A stretch of 64,000 bases of DNA, from positions 45,827,137 to 45,891,136 of the forward strand of contig CAMTDV010000017.1 of assembly GCA_947069175.1 (NCBI GenBank), written 5' to 3'. The notes below the pieces were generated by a model. The model was not told the DNA's origin, did not search any database, and saw only the letters and a program-made list of their open reading frames with translations. Every line of letters begins with the position of its first letter. Position 1 is the first letter of the stretch. The DNA is from Scalesia atractyloides (lineage: Eukaryota > Streptophyta > Magnoliopsida > Asterales > Asteraceae). A program made the translations under genes and the position numbers. Positions 31,540 through 43,231 of this stretch are shown here, in pieces.

Positions 31540-34500
31540 ATGACGATCCTAAATTTCAAAACCCCACACAACTACACTGCAAGTTTTGAAGAAACCAACT
31601 CAAATACGCAATATCACTCGATGATTAAAGCGTTGAAAGAGTCAAAATACAAAGAATTCATGGAAATTACTGCCCCTATCTACCGAACATCTTTGAGAGA
31701 GTTCTAGGCAAATGCCAAGGTCCACTACAAAGAGAAGGTGGCTTATCTTATTGTCACCATGGTGGGAAAACATTGTTGGAAGTAACTCGTGCTTCTAGTT
31801 CAGAGGTTTTTGGGTTAAATGACCAAGATCATGCCACTACCTTCCCAATCTCAGATTTACAACACGAGTTCATTGAAAGAGGGTATGTGGGTCAACTTAA
31901 AGGTAAGACTATCTATAAACCTCAATTTCCTGCTGAAATGAAGTTTTTCTTCCACACTTTGTTAACATGCATGTCTGCCAAGTCAACGGCTTTTAATGAG
32001 ATACCTTTGAACATGCAATACTTGGGTTATGCTATTTTAACAAACTATTATTTTAACTTCTCCCAAGTATTGTTCAATGACTTGGTGACAAATTTTGAAA
32101 ACATTAAAAAGGATCGCTCACCTTTTCTGATGCATCCAAGATTTCTAAGTGTTTATCTTCAAAAGAAGATTGGTGATGCTGTTAAACAAGGGGTTGTGAC
32201 ACCACATGGCCGCCTTACTCATGAAACCTTTACTCGCATCACCAATCAATTAAAATAAAAAACACAAGTAGAGGAGGCTGAGCCTGTTTTAGAAGAACAA
32301 CAGTTCAATCTCAACCTCCTGCTACTGCGCCCACTACTCTTGGTGAGCAGGTCACTACAACCAGTGCTTTGAAACCCATAACAAAAATCACCAAAAAGAA
32401 AACCAAGAAACAATCCAAAAAGCCCACCAAACCAAGAACCAAAAAGGGTTCTCTGGAAGATGAGATCCCAGAGGAAAACCCTGTGACAACACAAAAGTCA
32501 TCTGAAAACACTGCTGCTACTTCTTCACAGCAGATGTTAGAAAGATCTAAACCTGCATACCAAACTTCTCCTTCATCCTCACAAAAGGATAAGGTTGTAA
32601 ACATATGTACACCAAATTATGAAGCTCTAGATCCAATTGGCTCTATTTTTTACAGCCCCTCTCCCAGGGCAATATCTCTTTCTTCTCCACAACCTCCTCC
32701 CATATCATTACCAACCACCATATTACCTTTCTTGAATGCAATTGATTTGGAACAGACACTAAATAGTTCTTCTCACCAACCTATCACTGAGAATATACTT
32801 CTGAATGTGACTGGGTCTGATTCTTTAATCTTTGCTAACCCATCAACAAGTGAAGAGGCTACATCCCTTGGGTTACAAGTAACCCTTGGTGCAAGTTCAA
32901 CAAGAGCAGCTACTACAATTGCAAAACTCCCAAGTTTTCAATTGGACAGTGGTTACATGTATAAGACTCTGTTGAAGGCAACAACTGCTGAGGCTACCAA
33001 GATATCCTCTGATAAAGTTGGAAGTCCCCAGTACCAAGACAAAAGGGCATTTGTGTTTGAAGGAAGTTTTGAAACCTCTGCTCATGATAACATAGATAAA
33101 ACTACCACAAGTGGTAGGAGTTCGGATGATCCTATTAAATTAGGTGATGAGCTAAAATACAAGGATTTGACAGAGAGAGTTACACATATTGAGAATTATG
33201 TGGATGAAATCAAGAATTTGATGAAGTAGATGTTCGCACAATCCAAAGGTCAATCCATTGTTCTACCCACTGCTGAGCTACAACAAGTTCTATATCCTCT
33301 ATTTCAACAACAACAACAACATTATATTGACCTTCAACATAAACATCACATGCAAGAGCTTAGAAATTTGGTTGATGCAAGATACATGGATACTAATGCA
33401 GATATAAAGGCCATCAAAGCTCACCTACTCCAACCATTGGCACATCTCCTCCCACTGTGATTCTGGTTAACACAGATGATGCCGAAAAGGGGGCGAGATT
33501 CAATGAAAAAGTTGTGTTAAGGCTCAAAACATATCCATCTTCAAGACCAACAGTGGTTATCCCAAGGCCAGATGGCACTAAGAAAATTGATGAAACTCAG
33601 AATATATTGGCCAGGGAGAAGGAGAAGAATAAGTAGAGGGCAAGAGATGAGAGCAGAGCTTTGGTTGAGCAACAGATTACTCAACAAAAGGAAAAAGAAG
33701 AGGTTGGTACTTCTCAACAAAAGAAGAGGGATGTTACAAAAACTAGACAACCAACATCCACACCTTCTAAAACCAAGAAAGTTGAAAATCCAATCACAAC
33801 CTATGCTCCCTCAAAATCTCAATCTCCACCAACCACAACAGAGGTTATAACTCCTGATGTTTCAACAACTGTTGATGCAGCAGTGGTTACAACAAATGTA
33901 AAACTATCCACTGCCATGATCACATTTCCAACCACCACTCATCAAATCTCCATACCCATAAGAATTCCACAACCACCATCACCCAAACTCATCTTTAAAA
34001 GAAGAAAAATGACAAATGTCATAAAAGATGAAAACATCATCCCTTCACCACTTCCACTATCATCACAACCACTGACCTCAACATCTGGTTCAAATCCCAT
34101 CTCTACAAAGCCTCAAAACATTGTCCAACCAACACCTCTATTTAGTCAGTTCCCTCTAGATCTACTGGCTGTAAAGAAGAGATAAAGTCGTTCTTTTCTG
34201 AAGAAGATCCAGACAAAAGGGATTTCCAATCTCTTGAAGGATATCCTAAACCAAGGAACTTGGATGAATATCTGCAATTGAAAGCTAAACAAGGAGATGA
34301 TATAACAAAAAGAGACACATAGGGAAAGAGTGATAGAGAGGTACAAAGTCATGCAGTATCAACTAAGAAAAGTCAGGAAACTTGAAGATTTTTCAAGAGA
34401 CTTGTGCAAAAGGCTATCAGAAAAGGATGATGAAAGCCTAAGAAATGATTACATTGAACACATCATGCAACACAAACAATACAAGGCTACAAGAGCACAA

Positions 34501-35307
34501 TTCAAGGATTGGTCTGTGAGTGATTTAAAGCAAGAAGTGGTGAGAATGCAAGAAATGTTAAAGGACCCACTCAAAAAGCCTACTCCTCCAGACTGGAACA
34601 AGTTCAAAAAGAATATGCCAGATAAAGTGTCGAAGCTCAAAAGAATGAAAGAAGAACTGATAGCAGCAAACTATGGGTCAAAGAATCAGATCACAAGATG
34701 GTCAGAGGTTAAAGTGATTGATACATACAAAAGGCTTGAAGAAAGAAGAAAAACATATCCTACATTGCCAAAGAAGCCTGATTATCTATCAGAGGTTACA
34801 ACTCATCAGACCCAACCTTCTCAAAAGTCATCTGCAACATCTGCTCATTCCATCTTGGCCTTAAATCAAAGAAAAAGGCAGAGAGAGATGTCAAAAGAAG
34901 ATGAGAAAAGGTATGAGTTGGACCTCATAAAACAAGGAATCAAAGATCAAGTTCAATTCCACACTAATGATGCACGTGATATGCTAAGAGAAACGTTGTC
35001 AAAGATTGCACATCAACTTCCACCATCACTCTCAACAATAATAAGCCATTCCAGAAAGCCTTCTGATCCAAAAATTCTAAAATGGAAGGTCAACAAAGAC
35101 AACCATGAATTGACTCTGCTCAAATCAGATGGCCAAGCTACCAAAATGAAAACGAAGGATGCATATGGGTTAGGTGTAGAAGACCTCCAAGATCTGATGA
35201 CTTTGGAGCTTGGAAAGGATGTGGATGATATAGAGTCTCTTAAATTTGAACTTCAGTTCAAAGGTCAAATAAGAAAACTCTTGTTGAGAAATAAAGATCA
35301 AGAATAA
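31540..35307 (+). pseudogene. ORF2 of unit D, nearly full length
   Basis: The start is ATG at 31540 (MTILNFKTPHNY), matching the position of the conserved FKTPHNY block in ORF2-B. The N-terminal globular domain (31560-32230) has FIERGYVGQLKG near 31870 and YLGYAIL near 32020. A Lys/Pro/Thr-rich linker follows (32370-32600), then a Ser/Thr-rich part, the SSDDPIKLGDE block near 33117 and a second basic-proline linker (33680-33960). The C-terminal domain (34330-35307) has DPLKKPTPPDW near 34565 and the HELTLLKSDGQ block near 35105. Stops are at 31705-31707, 33227-33229 (CAG to TAG likely) and 34183-34185, with frameshifts near 31750, 32260, 33460 and 34200. The total is near 1250 codons. No enzyme motif or membrane segment is visible. 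Confidence 0.75.
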
Positions 35308-35330
35308 ATGTGTTTTGGCATCATCTGTTC

Positions 35331-35340
35331 TAGGGGATAT
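35331..35340 (+). promoter_or_regulatory. Polypurine tract of unit D
   Basis: TAGGGGATAT directly precedes the LTR2 start. Confidence 0.8.
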
Positions 35341-35971
35341 TGTTGGGATTGAACCCTACAAAAAGAAACAGATGATATAAAGCCAAAATCACATCAGATG
35401 TTTGGTCCTGAAAACAGAGTTTACAAGCTCTGTTCAATAAACTCTGCCTTGCCTAAAGCTCCGCCTTCTATCATCTGCTGGAACTAAACGACAAAGATCA
35501 AAGGTCTGATTGAAGATCATCAGAGGTTATCCAGCAGAGTTTAGTTATAATAATTTTATATTCAATGTAACAGTGCTTGGCACTAATCAGAGTTTAGGCA
35601 TAGCAGTGCTTAGAGTTAGTTTTATTTGTTACCTGCCACTATCAACCCTGACATCATCAAAGATGCTCAGAGGTTAGAAGTGTTAGTATAAATAGTTCAT
35701 CAGTTGTACTGTTTTATTCATCTATATAAAGATCATTCACCTATCATCTTCTCTGTATTTCTGTACTATTCAAACGCTCTTATTGGGCTAAGGGGGAGTT
35801 TGTGATTCACATGCATAAACTACAAGTTTAACAGCATGATGATCAAAACAAACGACCATTAGTTATGATAAAAGTTTTCCATATATTTCCGCTGCATTAT
35901 ACTTTGATTTGTACGCTCACTTTCCATTTTTGAAACAAAAATCACAACTAATTCAAACTTAGATCCTAACA
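35341..35971 (+). repeat. LTR2: 3' LTR of unit D
   Basis: 631 bp from TGTTGGGATTGAACC to AGATCCTAACA. It has a TATA box at 35687-35694 and the CCGCTGCATTATAC motif near 35888. Confidence 0.88.
35687..35694 (+). promoter_or_regulatory. TATA box of LTR2
   Basis: TATAAATA about 345 bases into the LTR; the corresponding site of LTR1 is degraded. Confidence 0.55.
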
Positions 35972-37366
35972 GTTTTTAAAGAAAGAAACTTGAAAACTAA
36001 AACTTGACAAACCGATGAGGATCCATCTCAAATTCAACCTATGTGTCCCCCCTGATGTCAGATCTTTTAATCCGTTTAGTTTCAAAAGATATTTAGATTT
36101 TGCTCTGTCAAACGGTTTAGTGTAAAAGTCTACTTTCTATTCATCAATGTGGATCTTTTCTATTCGAACCAACTTTTTCTCGTAGCAATCACGGATAAAG
36201 GGTGTCGAATTTAAATGTGTTTAGTCTTAGAGTGTTGAACCGGATTTTTGGTAATATCAATGGTTGCCTTGTTATGTACGTATATGGGTGTATCAAGAAA
36301 TTGCAGACCGTGATCTCTCATCTGTTGTTGTATCCACAAGATTTGAGAACAACAACTAGATGCTGAAACGTATTCAGCTTCACAAGTAGAGAGAGCGACC
36401 ACTGTCTGTTTCTTGCATTGCCACGTTATTAATCGTGTCCCGAAGAACTGGCAACCGACCGTTGTAGATTTGGTGTTTATTTTGCAGCAATGAAAATGAG
36501 AATCGGAGTATCCCGCAAGACTGAAGTCGTCGGCACGTGGATACCACAAGCCGTGCTTGGGCAACTTTTCAAATATCTCATCACCCTCTTGACAATCAAC
36601 AAATGCGACACTTTGGAATTTGACTAATATCGGGTGCAAAGGCATGTAGGATACATGATATCCGGCCTTGAAGCTGTCAGGTACATCAATGATCCGATCA
36701 TGGAGCGATATAATCTTTCATCGATTTTCACTCCATGTTCATCTGGACAAATGCCGTGATTGATGGCTAATGGGGTAGATGCTGGTGATGTTTCCGACAT
36801 GTAGAATTTCTCCAATATGTCGTGCACATTCTTCGTTTGATGTATGAAGACACCATTTGGCAATTGATTGACCTGAAGTCCTAAGAAGAACTTCATCTCC
36901 GTTATAGAACTCATCTCGAATTTTTTCTTCATGACTTCCTTGAAGTCTTTACAAAACAACTCATTCGTTGAACCAAAGATGATGTCATCCACATAAATTT
37001 GTACGATAATCAGATGTACATCCTTTTCCTGGGGAAAGTCGGTACTGTCTACTATTCCTTTGGTGAAACCGTTTACCAGAAGGTATTGAGAAAGCGTCTT
37101 GTACCAGGCTCTCGGGGCCTGTGTAAATCGTAGAGCGCCTTATCCAGTAGATATACCTTGTCTTTGTGTATCAGATTGAAAAACCCTGGTGGTTGGCTGA
37201 CGTACACCTTCTCTTTAACTTTTCTGTAAAGAAATGCGTATTTCACATCCAACTGGTACACCTTAAACCGTTTCCATGACACGAAGGCCAAGAATATGCG
37301 GATAGCTTCTAATCGTGCGAGAGGAGCATATACCTCAGTATAATCTATCCCCCCCTGCTGATGAAA
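35972..37366 (-). mobile_element. Fragment E: copia RT-RNase H piece related to element A
   Basis: Only the second half of a pol is left. Its translated sequence is close to element A (for example CKKQT..LSTCEAEY and DITKNPV). It is cut by LTR2 at the left and ends abruptly near 37366 inside the RT block at the GFHQQ motif. Confidence 0.8.
36190..37366 (-). pseudogene. pol: Pol fragment E: reverse transcriptase and RNase H
   Basis: Reading leftwards: GFHQQGGIDYTEVYAP near 37360, YQLDVKYAFLYRK near 37255, QPPGF near 37190, a frameshift near 37110, an intact YVDD box at 36995-36984, LTASRPDIMYPTCLC near 36660, then a frameshift and a damaged segment of about 60 bases. RNase H continues with GYSDSHF near 36510, STCEAEY near 36380 and the DITKNPV block near 36245. 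In the AFLY motif the usual Ser is Tyr. The remainder down to 35972 is decayed. Confidence 0.85.
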
Positions 37367-38420
37367 ACCTGTTTTCTGGCTAAACACTTTATACTATCTA
37401 GGTTAGGATGAATATTTAATAAAGTTTGGATTTTTTTCGATTTCTATTGTGTTTATGGGTTTTCTTGAAAAGTAACGAACTTTGATTTATTGATTTGGTC
37501 TATATGCGTATCTTGATTTGGTTATCACTTGTTTACTTGTTTAACATGAATCTCTATGAATGTCTTTCATATAATAGATTTGCCTTGATTATCGGGTCTT
37601 AGCGGGTTCGGGTAATTATTTGGTGAATTAGCGAATAAACCTTAGAAACAGTAATCAAAAGATAATTTGATTTTGATATTCTACTAATCTTAGTTACTGA
37701 GAAGTACCAGGTTATTAATAGGTCTTGATTGGTCAATAGCTAGGATTAGGTTTTGAGAAAAGCCGGTTTTAGTTCCCTTACCATACTCTTGTCTATTAAA
37801 CTAAATTAAGATCCTTCATTTCCTTAGACTTTCTACTTAGAGGTAGTTAGTTACTTTAGGGCACTTTTTGTGAAGTTAGCTAACCGAGAGGAAGTCTAGC
37901 AAACCGGTAGGCATAACAATCCTTTAGAGTTTCATTAGGTTTCTTCCCAAGAACGATTGGGGGTCCTATTTAGTACCTCTTAGGGTTTAGCATATAAAGA
38001 TCCTGATTCCATACCACATCCGTTCAGGTAGAAATCCATTCCAGGTTAAGTAGGATTCCAACCAAGGTAGTAATTCATCATCACTGAGTTCAACCTTCTT
38101 CCTGAGTTGTGTCTTAATTAGTCTAGCTAGTTAGTTTTAATTAAATTGCAAATTTAGGATTTTTAGAACCCCCCCCCCCCCAAATCAAACACAAAAATGG
38201 TTAGTGTCGTGTCCGTGTCAGTCTAGGTCTAGATAGAGTCATTAGCATAATTGAATAGAGTCTCGTGGGTTCGATATCCGGACTTACTTAGCTTTACTAG
38301 AGTTGATCAGTTCACTTGCCGGTTAGTAGTTTAGTCGAGTCTTAGAGAGTCTAGAGTATTACTTTGAGTCTAGATTTAGGTAAGTTTAATTGTTTTTATT
38401 AAACTACTTTTAGCACATCA
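37367..38420 (+). repeat. Non-coding block with an LTR-like right end
   Basis: About 1 kb without coding capacity. The right end carries GGGTTCGATATCCGG near 38269 and ends in TAGCACATCA at 38420. Similar ends (GATATCCGG...CACATCA) are known to me from Athila-like gypsy LTRs of dicots, but the following bases do not show their PBS, so the call is tentative. A run of 13 C lies at 38169-38181. Confidence 0.35.
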
Positions 38421-38671
38421 CCCTCTATGGTTCAGAAGCAGCTCCTAGTGATAGAGAGAAAGAATTTGAAAGTGCAAGGATAAAGGATTAAAGAACACCG
38501 CTACTATACTTGAGCAAGGATCACAAGGTATCCCTGGAGCTTTGAAGTTTTGATTAATGGCATACCAGGTGTATGAAGGAGAAGAAGGGTGGCAAAATCG
38601 TGAGCAAGGTGGCTGGAGTTGCACCATGCTACTGCCAGCAAATCAAACTGCCAACAAAGGCCTTACAGGGA

Positions 38672-38735
38672 CCCTTACGGTCCGTAAGGACCTCAGGCGT
38701 GTAAACATTTTTAAACCCCTTACGGACCGTAAGGG
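38672..38735. repeat. CCTTACGG-CCGTAAGG inverted repeats
   Basis: CCTTACGGTCCGTAAGG at 38673-38689 and CCCTTACGGACCGTAAGGG at 38717-38735 are perfect inverted repeats around one central base. Half-sites lie near 38661 and 38750. Confidence 0.9.
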
Positions 38736-39004
38736 TTATGGCTTGTAGTCTGTAAGGGACCGTCAGAAGCTAAAATTTGTCATTTTCCAACTTTGACCCC
38801 TCAACTATAATCCATATCCCATTTTCATGTATTTTGTCCATATACTCCAACAAATCTGGATCATTTGAAGAGTTTTCGGACACGTGTTGTGATGTATACG
38901 AATTTATACATCTTTAAAACGTCAAATATACTCCGTTTATGCGAGAAATCACTGTATTTTCATTGATTTGGGTACTCATTTGAGTTGTTTGTGAAAATAC
39001 AGGC

Positions 39005-39020
39005 CCGGGCTTCGGCCCGG
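39005..39020. repeat. GC-rich hairpin with TTCG loop
   Basis: CCGGGC, TTCG, GCCCGG: a perfect 6-base stem closing a four-base loop. As RNA on the plus strand it would form the very stable C(UUCG)G tetraloop. Confidence 0.85.
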
Positions 39021-39239
39021 TGTTGAAACGGAGACTTTTGGAGCAAAATAGAGCAAAAATGGAGATTTCCAATGATCACCAACACTCTCATCAGCACTAT
39101 CGACTTTTAGCATAAATCAGGAAAATTCAAGACTGGCATGACCATGCATGACTCAAGTCAGTCTCTGATCAGCTCATTCCTAAGATCGCAGCACTCATCA
39201 TCGGATACGTCATCGATACGCACGATTGTGCCGTATGTT

Positions 39240-39366
39240 GGCATGGTCGTGCCACCTCGGGAAAGTTTGAGCGGGATTTTTAAATGGCCAGCAAACAAGA
39301 TCGAAAGACGAAAAGCAAATGACATTTACCATGCACGACCGTGCCAAAAGGTGGCATGGTCGTGCC
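39240..39366. repeat. GGCATGGTCGTGCC repeats in both orientations
   Basis: Direct copies at 39240-39253 and 39353-39366; an inverted near copy (GCACGACCGTGCC) at 39333-39345; a weaker one (GGCATGACCATGC) at 39135-39147. A stretch resembling an LTR transcript start follows within 100 bases. Confidence 0.85.
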
Positions 39367-40583
39367 AAACACCCAGCAGTTTAAATATGAGTCTCAAGCT
39401 CATTTGTAAAGGAGTTGGAGCATTTTTTGTGAAGTTTTCTCTCAAGAATCTGGTCTTGGAAGCTTGTTGGAGCCAATAAGGAGCCTTGAAGAAGACTAAT
39501 TCACTTGAAGATCTACTCATTTTACCAATTAATCTTGTCTTTTGTTAGCTACTTGTTACATTATGAACAATTTATGCTTTCTTGCACTTGGTTTGGTAGT
39601 TATGAGCCTTATGGGCTAAACATTTGTGTTGCTTAAACTAGTTGAAGCTAATGAATATGTGATAACATGGAAGAAGATGTGGTGATTGTTTTTGTTAATC
39701 TTCATAGTGATGTTTAAATCTTGTTCTTGGAGTTCATGTTCATGTTTAAAGTCTTTGTTCTTGAATGTTTGGTCATAAGATTGTTGAATCTTGTTACCTT
39801 GTTATTATGATTCATAGCATGAAACTAGGAAGGCTAATTGTTAACATTATTAGAATGGTGATTTGAACATGTGTATGGATTCCTGCATTCAGATTTGGAA
39901 AGATCAAAAGAATGTTTATATGAATTCTATAGTTTGTGTTTATGTTGGTATGATGATTTTTGGCCAAGATTATTGTCTAGCATGACCATGCTTGTGGTTC
40001 ATATCAAGAACATGATGAAGATGTCACTTACTTAAAACCAAGTTAGGGTGATTAGTATGTTATTCATAGTAGTTTCCCAAACTTGTAGAGTTAGGAGTTT
40101 TGACAAACAAATAACTCATCATTAAAGATTAACATTAACTTAGCAAGTGAACTTAAAAGAATAAATTTTAGGTGATTAGAATGTTATTTCATTTTAGTTT
40201 TCCTAAGATTTATAAAACTTGGAAGCCTTGATTCGGGATTTAGTTGAATTTAGAGTTTGCATCACCACTAGTCTTTTCCCTTTGTTGTCACAAGTTTGTT
40301 AGTGGATACTTAGTTTAGGCAACCTCTTTTAGATATTGTTCTTCCTTAGATTAGTCACTAGTTTGCTATTTTTGCATGATAATTTTGAAAAGGCTTTAAA
40401 GTAGCAAAAGTTTAGTATAGTGACACCGCCTCCACAGATTGATATCCGGTTCTTGCTGATAAACTATATTACCACCCGACGGGTACAATTGCCCTTTTGT
40501 GTGTGTAGTTAGTTCTTAGGTGAAAAACCATATATAATTCACGCACATCATGTTGCTATATGATTCTTTATAAATTTCTGAAG

Positions 40584-41153
40584 TGTTACAACCGTATACC
40601 TGATCTGCCTGGCTGTGCAAAAAATGTTTCAAAACTCGCGGATATTGGCTCGTTTTCCTAAACAACTTTGAAATGAAAAGCGATTTCCATTATGATCATG
40701 TCTCGTTATAAGGATTGAAATGAAAATACGAATTACAATAAATTGAAAAAAGAATTGGAAATACAAAACGTTACATTAAGCCAAGTAGCAGCTCGACCAG
40801 CAAGTGAGAATGGTGTAAGTCCAAGAACTCCAATCAGATATCACCATACACTAATCAAAGTGCAGAAAACTAAGAAAAGTGTATAAGAACAAAGTTGAAA
40901 TCGATTGTATTAGATCAAAGGTGCACACGATCTCAAAGGGATCGTCTGGTACACGTACACAAGTTTTGAAAAAGAATCAACAACCATCTAATAACCTAGG
41001 TGCATCCTATTTATAATACATAGGATGACCTAATACAATTGGACCAAGCCCAAACCCCTATTCGATTACAAGTAACGTCGACCAAGACTACAAACCCCTA
41101 AACCTAACCAAAATTAGAAGATAAATGTAAACCTAAAAGTGTATGCCCTTACA
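40584..41153 (-). repeat. 3' LTR of fragment F (left end uncertain)
   Basis: The minus-strand start TGTAAGGGCATAC directly follows a PPT. It has a minus-strand TATAAATA at 41015-41008 flanked by an 8-base inverted repeat (CATCCTAT at 41003-41010 and ATAGGATG at 41020-41027). I set the left border at a TG near 40584, without proof. Confidence 0.5.
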
Positions 41154-41166
41154 ATATCCCCTAGGT
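41154..41166 (-). promoter_or_regulatory. Polypurine tract of fragment F
   Basis: The minus strand reads CCTAGGGGATATT before TGTAAGGG, very like the PPT of unit D. Confidence 0.7.
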
Positions 41167-41370
41167 TTATGTTGTCTTGTCAAATTAAGCTCTACTTGCG
41201 TTTTTGCTTTTTCTTCAAGTCAGCTTCAGAAATCTTATTACCAACATACGGACCAAACAACTATGTCTCAACCCTACCCCTGATGCCTAACCACAACTTC
41301 ATATTGATTATCTGAGCAACCCCTCCTATAAAAGCTTTGGCACATATTCATACTAAGGATCACTCTGCGT

Positions 41371-42600
41371 CTAAGATCTTCCAAGCAGATGAATATCTCT
41401 TTCTCCGAACCTCATTAGATCACGCACATCATTGATTTGATACTTTTCATGTTCACAGACTATAACAGCTTGCCCAGTAATTGGATCATACATCCAGAAT
41501 TCAAATCCAGATAAACTATCATTAGGAAGATCTTTGAGCAACAGAATCATCTTTGCTTGTTTCATTGGAGGCCACATCACTGTCTTTAGAGGTTGATTAG
41601 TCTTCGGATCAAGTACCTCTTTATGAACTTTAACATATGATTGTTGTAGATTCATATCCCTGAAGTTCACCAATGCCTGTTGTTGCAGCTTGTTGCAAAA
41701 ATTACATCCAATCTTGAAGTTAGGATTTCTACACTAATCATGTTATGGAGCATTACTCAAATCACGAAGATCTATAGGAGTCCAGGACTCAAATTTCCCA
41801 TTCTTTCTCGTCACCAGAAACATTCCTTTTTCATCATTATACGCCCAACTCTAGATTCCAGACCGATTCCCATATCTATCTTTCCCAGTAGTTACCACAT
41901 ATCGATCAGTCATGTCTTGAAATCCGTAGTTCTCTTCAGCACCCACATTCCTCATAATCACCTCCTTCTGCTTCTTTTTCTTACTAACTATATGAGGAGG
42001 ATTCTGGATATATCTATCAATAGCTTCCTCATGTTCCTTGTCCATTTGTGCCTTTTCAACAACAGTATAATCTTTAGGAGGCTCAGCAAACTCCTTCGAA
42101 AACTTTCCTTCTAACTTCTGCTTGAGATCCAAAACCACTGCTGTAAGGGATCCTAGATTTATCTCAAGCTCGTGAATCTGCTGATTCTTGTGGGTTATCT
42201 CTTCCATTAAGCTAGCAATCTACACGTCTTTAAAAATCTTATCCTCTTCAAGAGCAGTGACTCTCTTCATCGGAGCTCGAACATCAACATCATTGAACAG
42301 ATCCTCACTATCTGGACTGCTAGCAACCTTTTCTTGAGCAATATTATCTTTCGCAACATGATCTCTTACCGCTTATTGTAATAACGATGCTGCCTTAAGC
42401 ACTTCAACTGTAGAAGGACCACTATTCGAACCTTCTTTAGGTTTAGGAGCAGGCATGTACATGGCAGCCCTTGGGTTGGTATATAATTCAATGAACACAT
42501 CACTTACAAGTGTTCCAGTAGTACTAGTCGGCTGTGGGGTAGTAGCTACTAGTATGTTACTTCAGGGTTTGTGCTTGTCACATTAGTTGTTTCATGGCTG
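41371..42600 (-). pseudogene. ORF2 of fragment F, C-terminal part
   Basis: Two readable blocks: 42207-41851 (Lys/Glu-rich with coiled-coil character, then a basic KKKKQK stretch) and 41673-41371. The latter has FWMYDPITGQAVIV near 41505 and a DLMRFGERDI motif near 41415, and matches in order the C-terminal domain of ORF2-A (IDPST..AVIV). A frameshift and stops separate the blocks. Upstream of 42207 only short pieces are readable. The function is unknown. Confidence 0.6.
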
Positions 42601-43140
42601 ATCCCAGGCTCTCTTCTGCCTTGTTTCCTAGGATGAATGTGACACCTGGTTATTTTGGCCTTGTACTAGTGTGACACGTGTTATGATCAAATAAAAGACA
42701 AATTATATTAAATTTGATGTTATTTGATGTGTTAATAAATTTAAAGTTTATTAAAAATTATGTTGGCAATTTTAAGATAAACGCTTATCGCGTAATGGTT
42801 AAAATGCGAAATGAACGTCAGTGACCGCCCGATTAATGTTAAAATCCTAAAATAGTCCGTTATGATTAAAATAATATATTTAAACATGCCCGTAAGGAAA
42901 AATTAATTAAACAACTTAAAATCCCTATTTTTGTGAATTTAAGCGCGTACTGCGCAGCTCAGCGCGCATACTTCCAAATACGGCCAACGCTGCCAGTCCT
43001 GACAAATAAAATATTATTTAGTAATATTTTGGTGAGTTTATTTTTATAGAGCGTTAAAAATAATTTAAAACATGTTAAAACGAGATTAAAACGCTAGATA
43101 AAATACCCGGTAACCAGTAAAATACCAATTTTGGCCAACA

Positions 43141-43231
43141 ATTTATATATATGTATATATGTATGTATGCGTGTATGGTGTGTGTGTGTAGAGATGTGGC
43201 AGCCATATATCACTCTCTCTCTCCTCTCTCC
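43141..43231 (+). promoter_or_regulatory. Likely core promoter in the 5' LTR of element G
   Basis: A TATATATAT region lies about 50-70 bases before a pyrimidine-rich patch. The same layout is kept in the 3' LTR near 51855-51940. This fits the plant TATA plus Y-patch pattern; the start site itself cannot be read from sequence. Confidence 0.45.

Larger units (their letters stand above)
31247..35971 (+). mobile_element. Unit D: ORF2 plus LTR2, no gag or pol
   Basis: Directly after LTR1 comes CTTATCCACT..., which corresponds to the pol-ORF2 spacer of element B near 18229, then ORF2-D, a PPT and LTR2. A PBS, gag and pol are absent. It is either a deleted tandem copy sharing LTR1, or a cassette in which only ORF2 is kept between LTRs. 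Confidence 0.8.
38421..40583. other. Non-coding block with palindromes and a second LTR-like end
   Basis: No supportable gene. It contains CCTTACGG/CCGTAAGG inverted repeats (38672-38735), a GC-rich hairpin (39005-39020), repeats of GGCATGGTCGTGCC (39240-39366) and an end at 40552 (GATATCCGG near 40441, then CACGCACATCA) that resembles the end at 38420. It may be one LTR of a gypsy-like or non-autonomous element. Confidence 0.4.
40584..42637 (-). mobile_element. Fragment F: 3' end of an ORF2-bearing copia element
   Basis: On the minus strand there is an ORF2-type C-terminal region, a PPT and an LTR start. It is cut at the right by the 5' LTR of element G. The left LTR border is uncertain. 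Confidence 0.6.

Noticed and set aside
37367..40583. Search for a host gene in the largest region free of pol
   Set aside because: No frame over about 110 codons, no splice-consistent exons, and repeats of LTR type.
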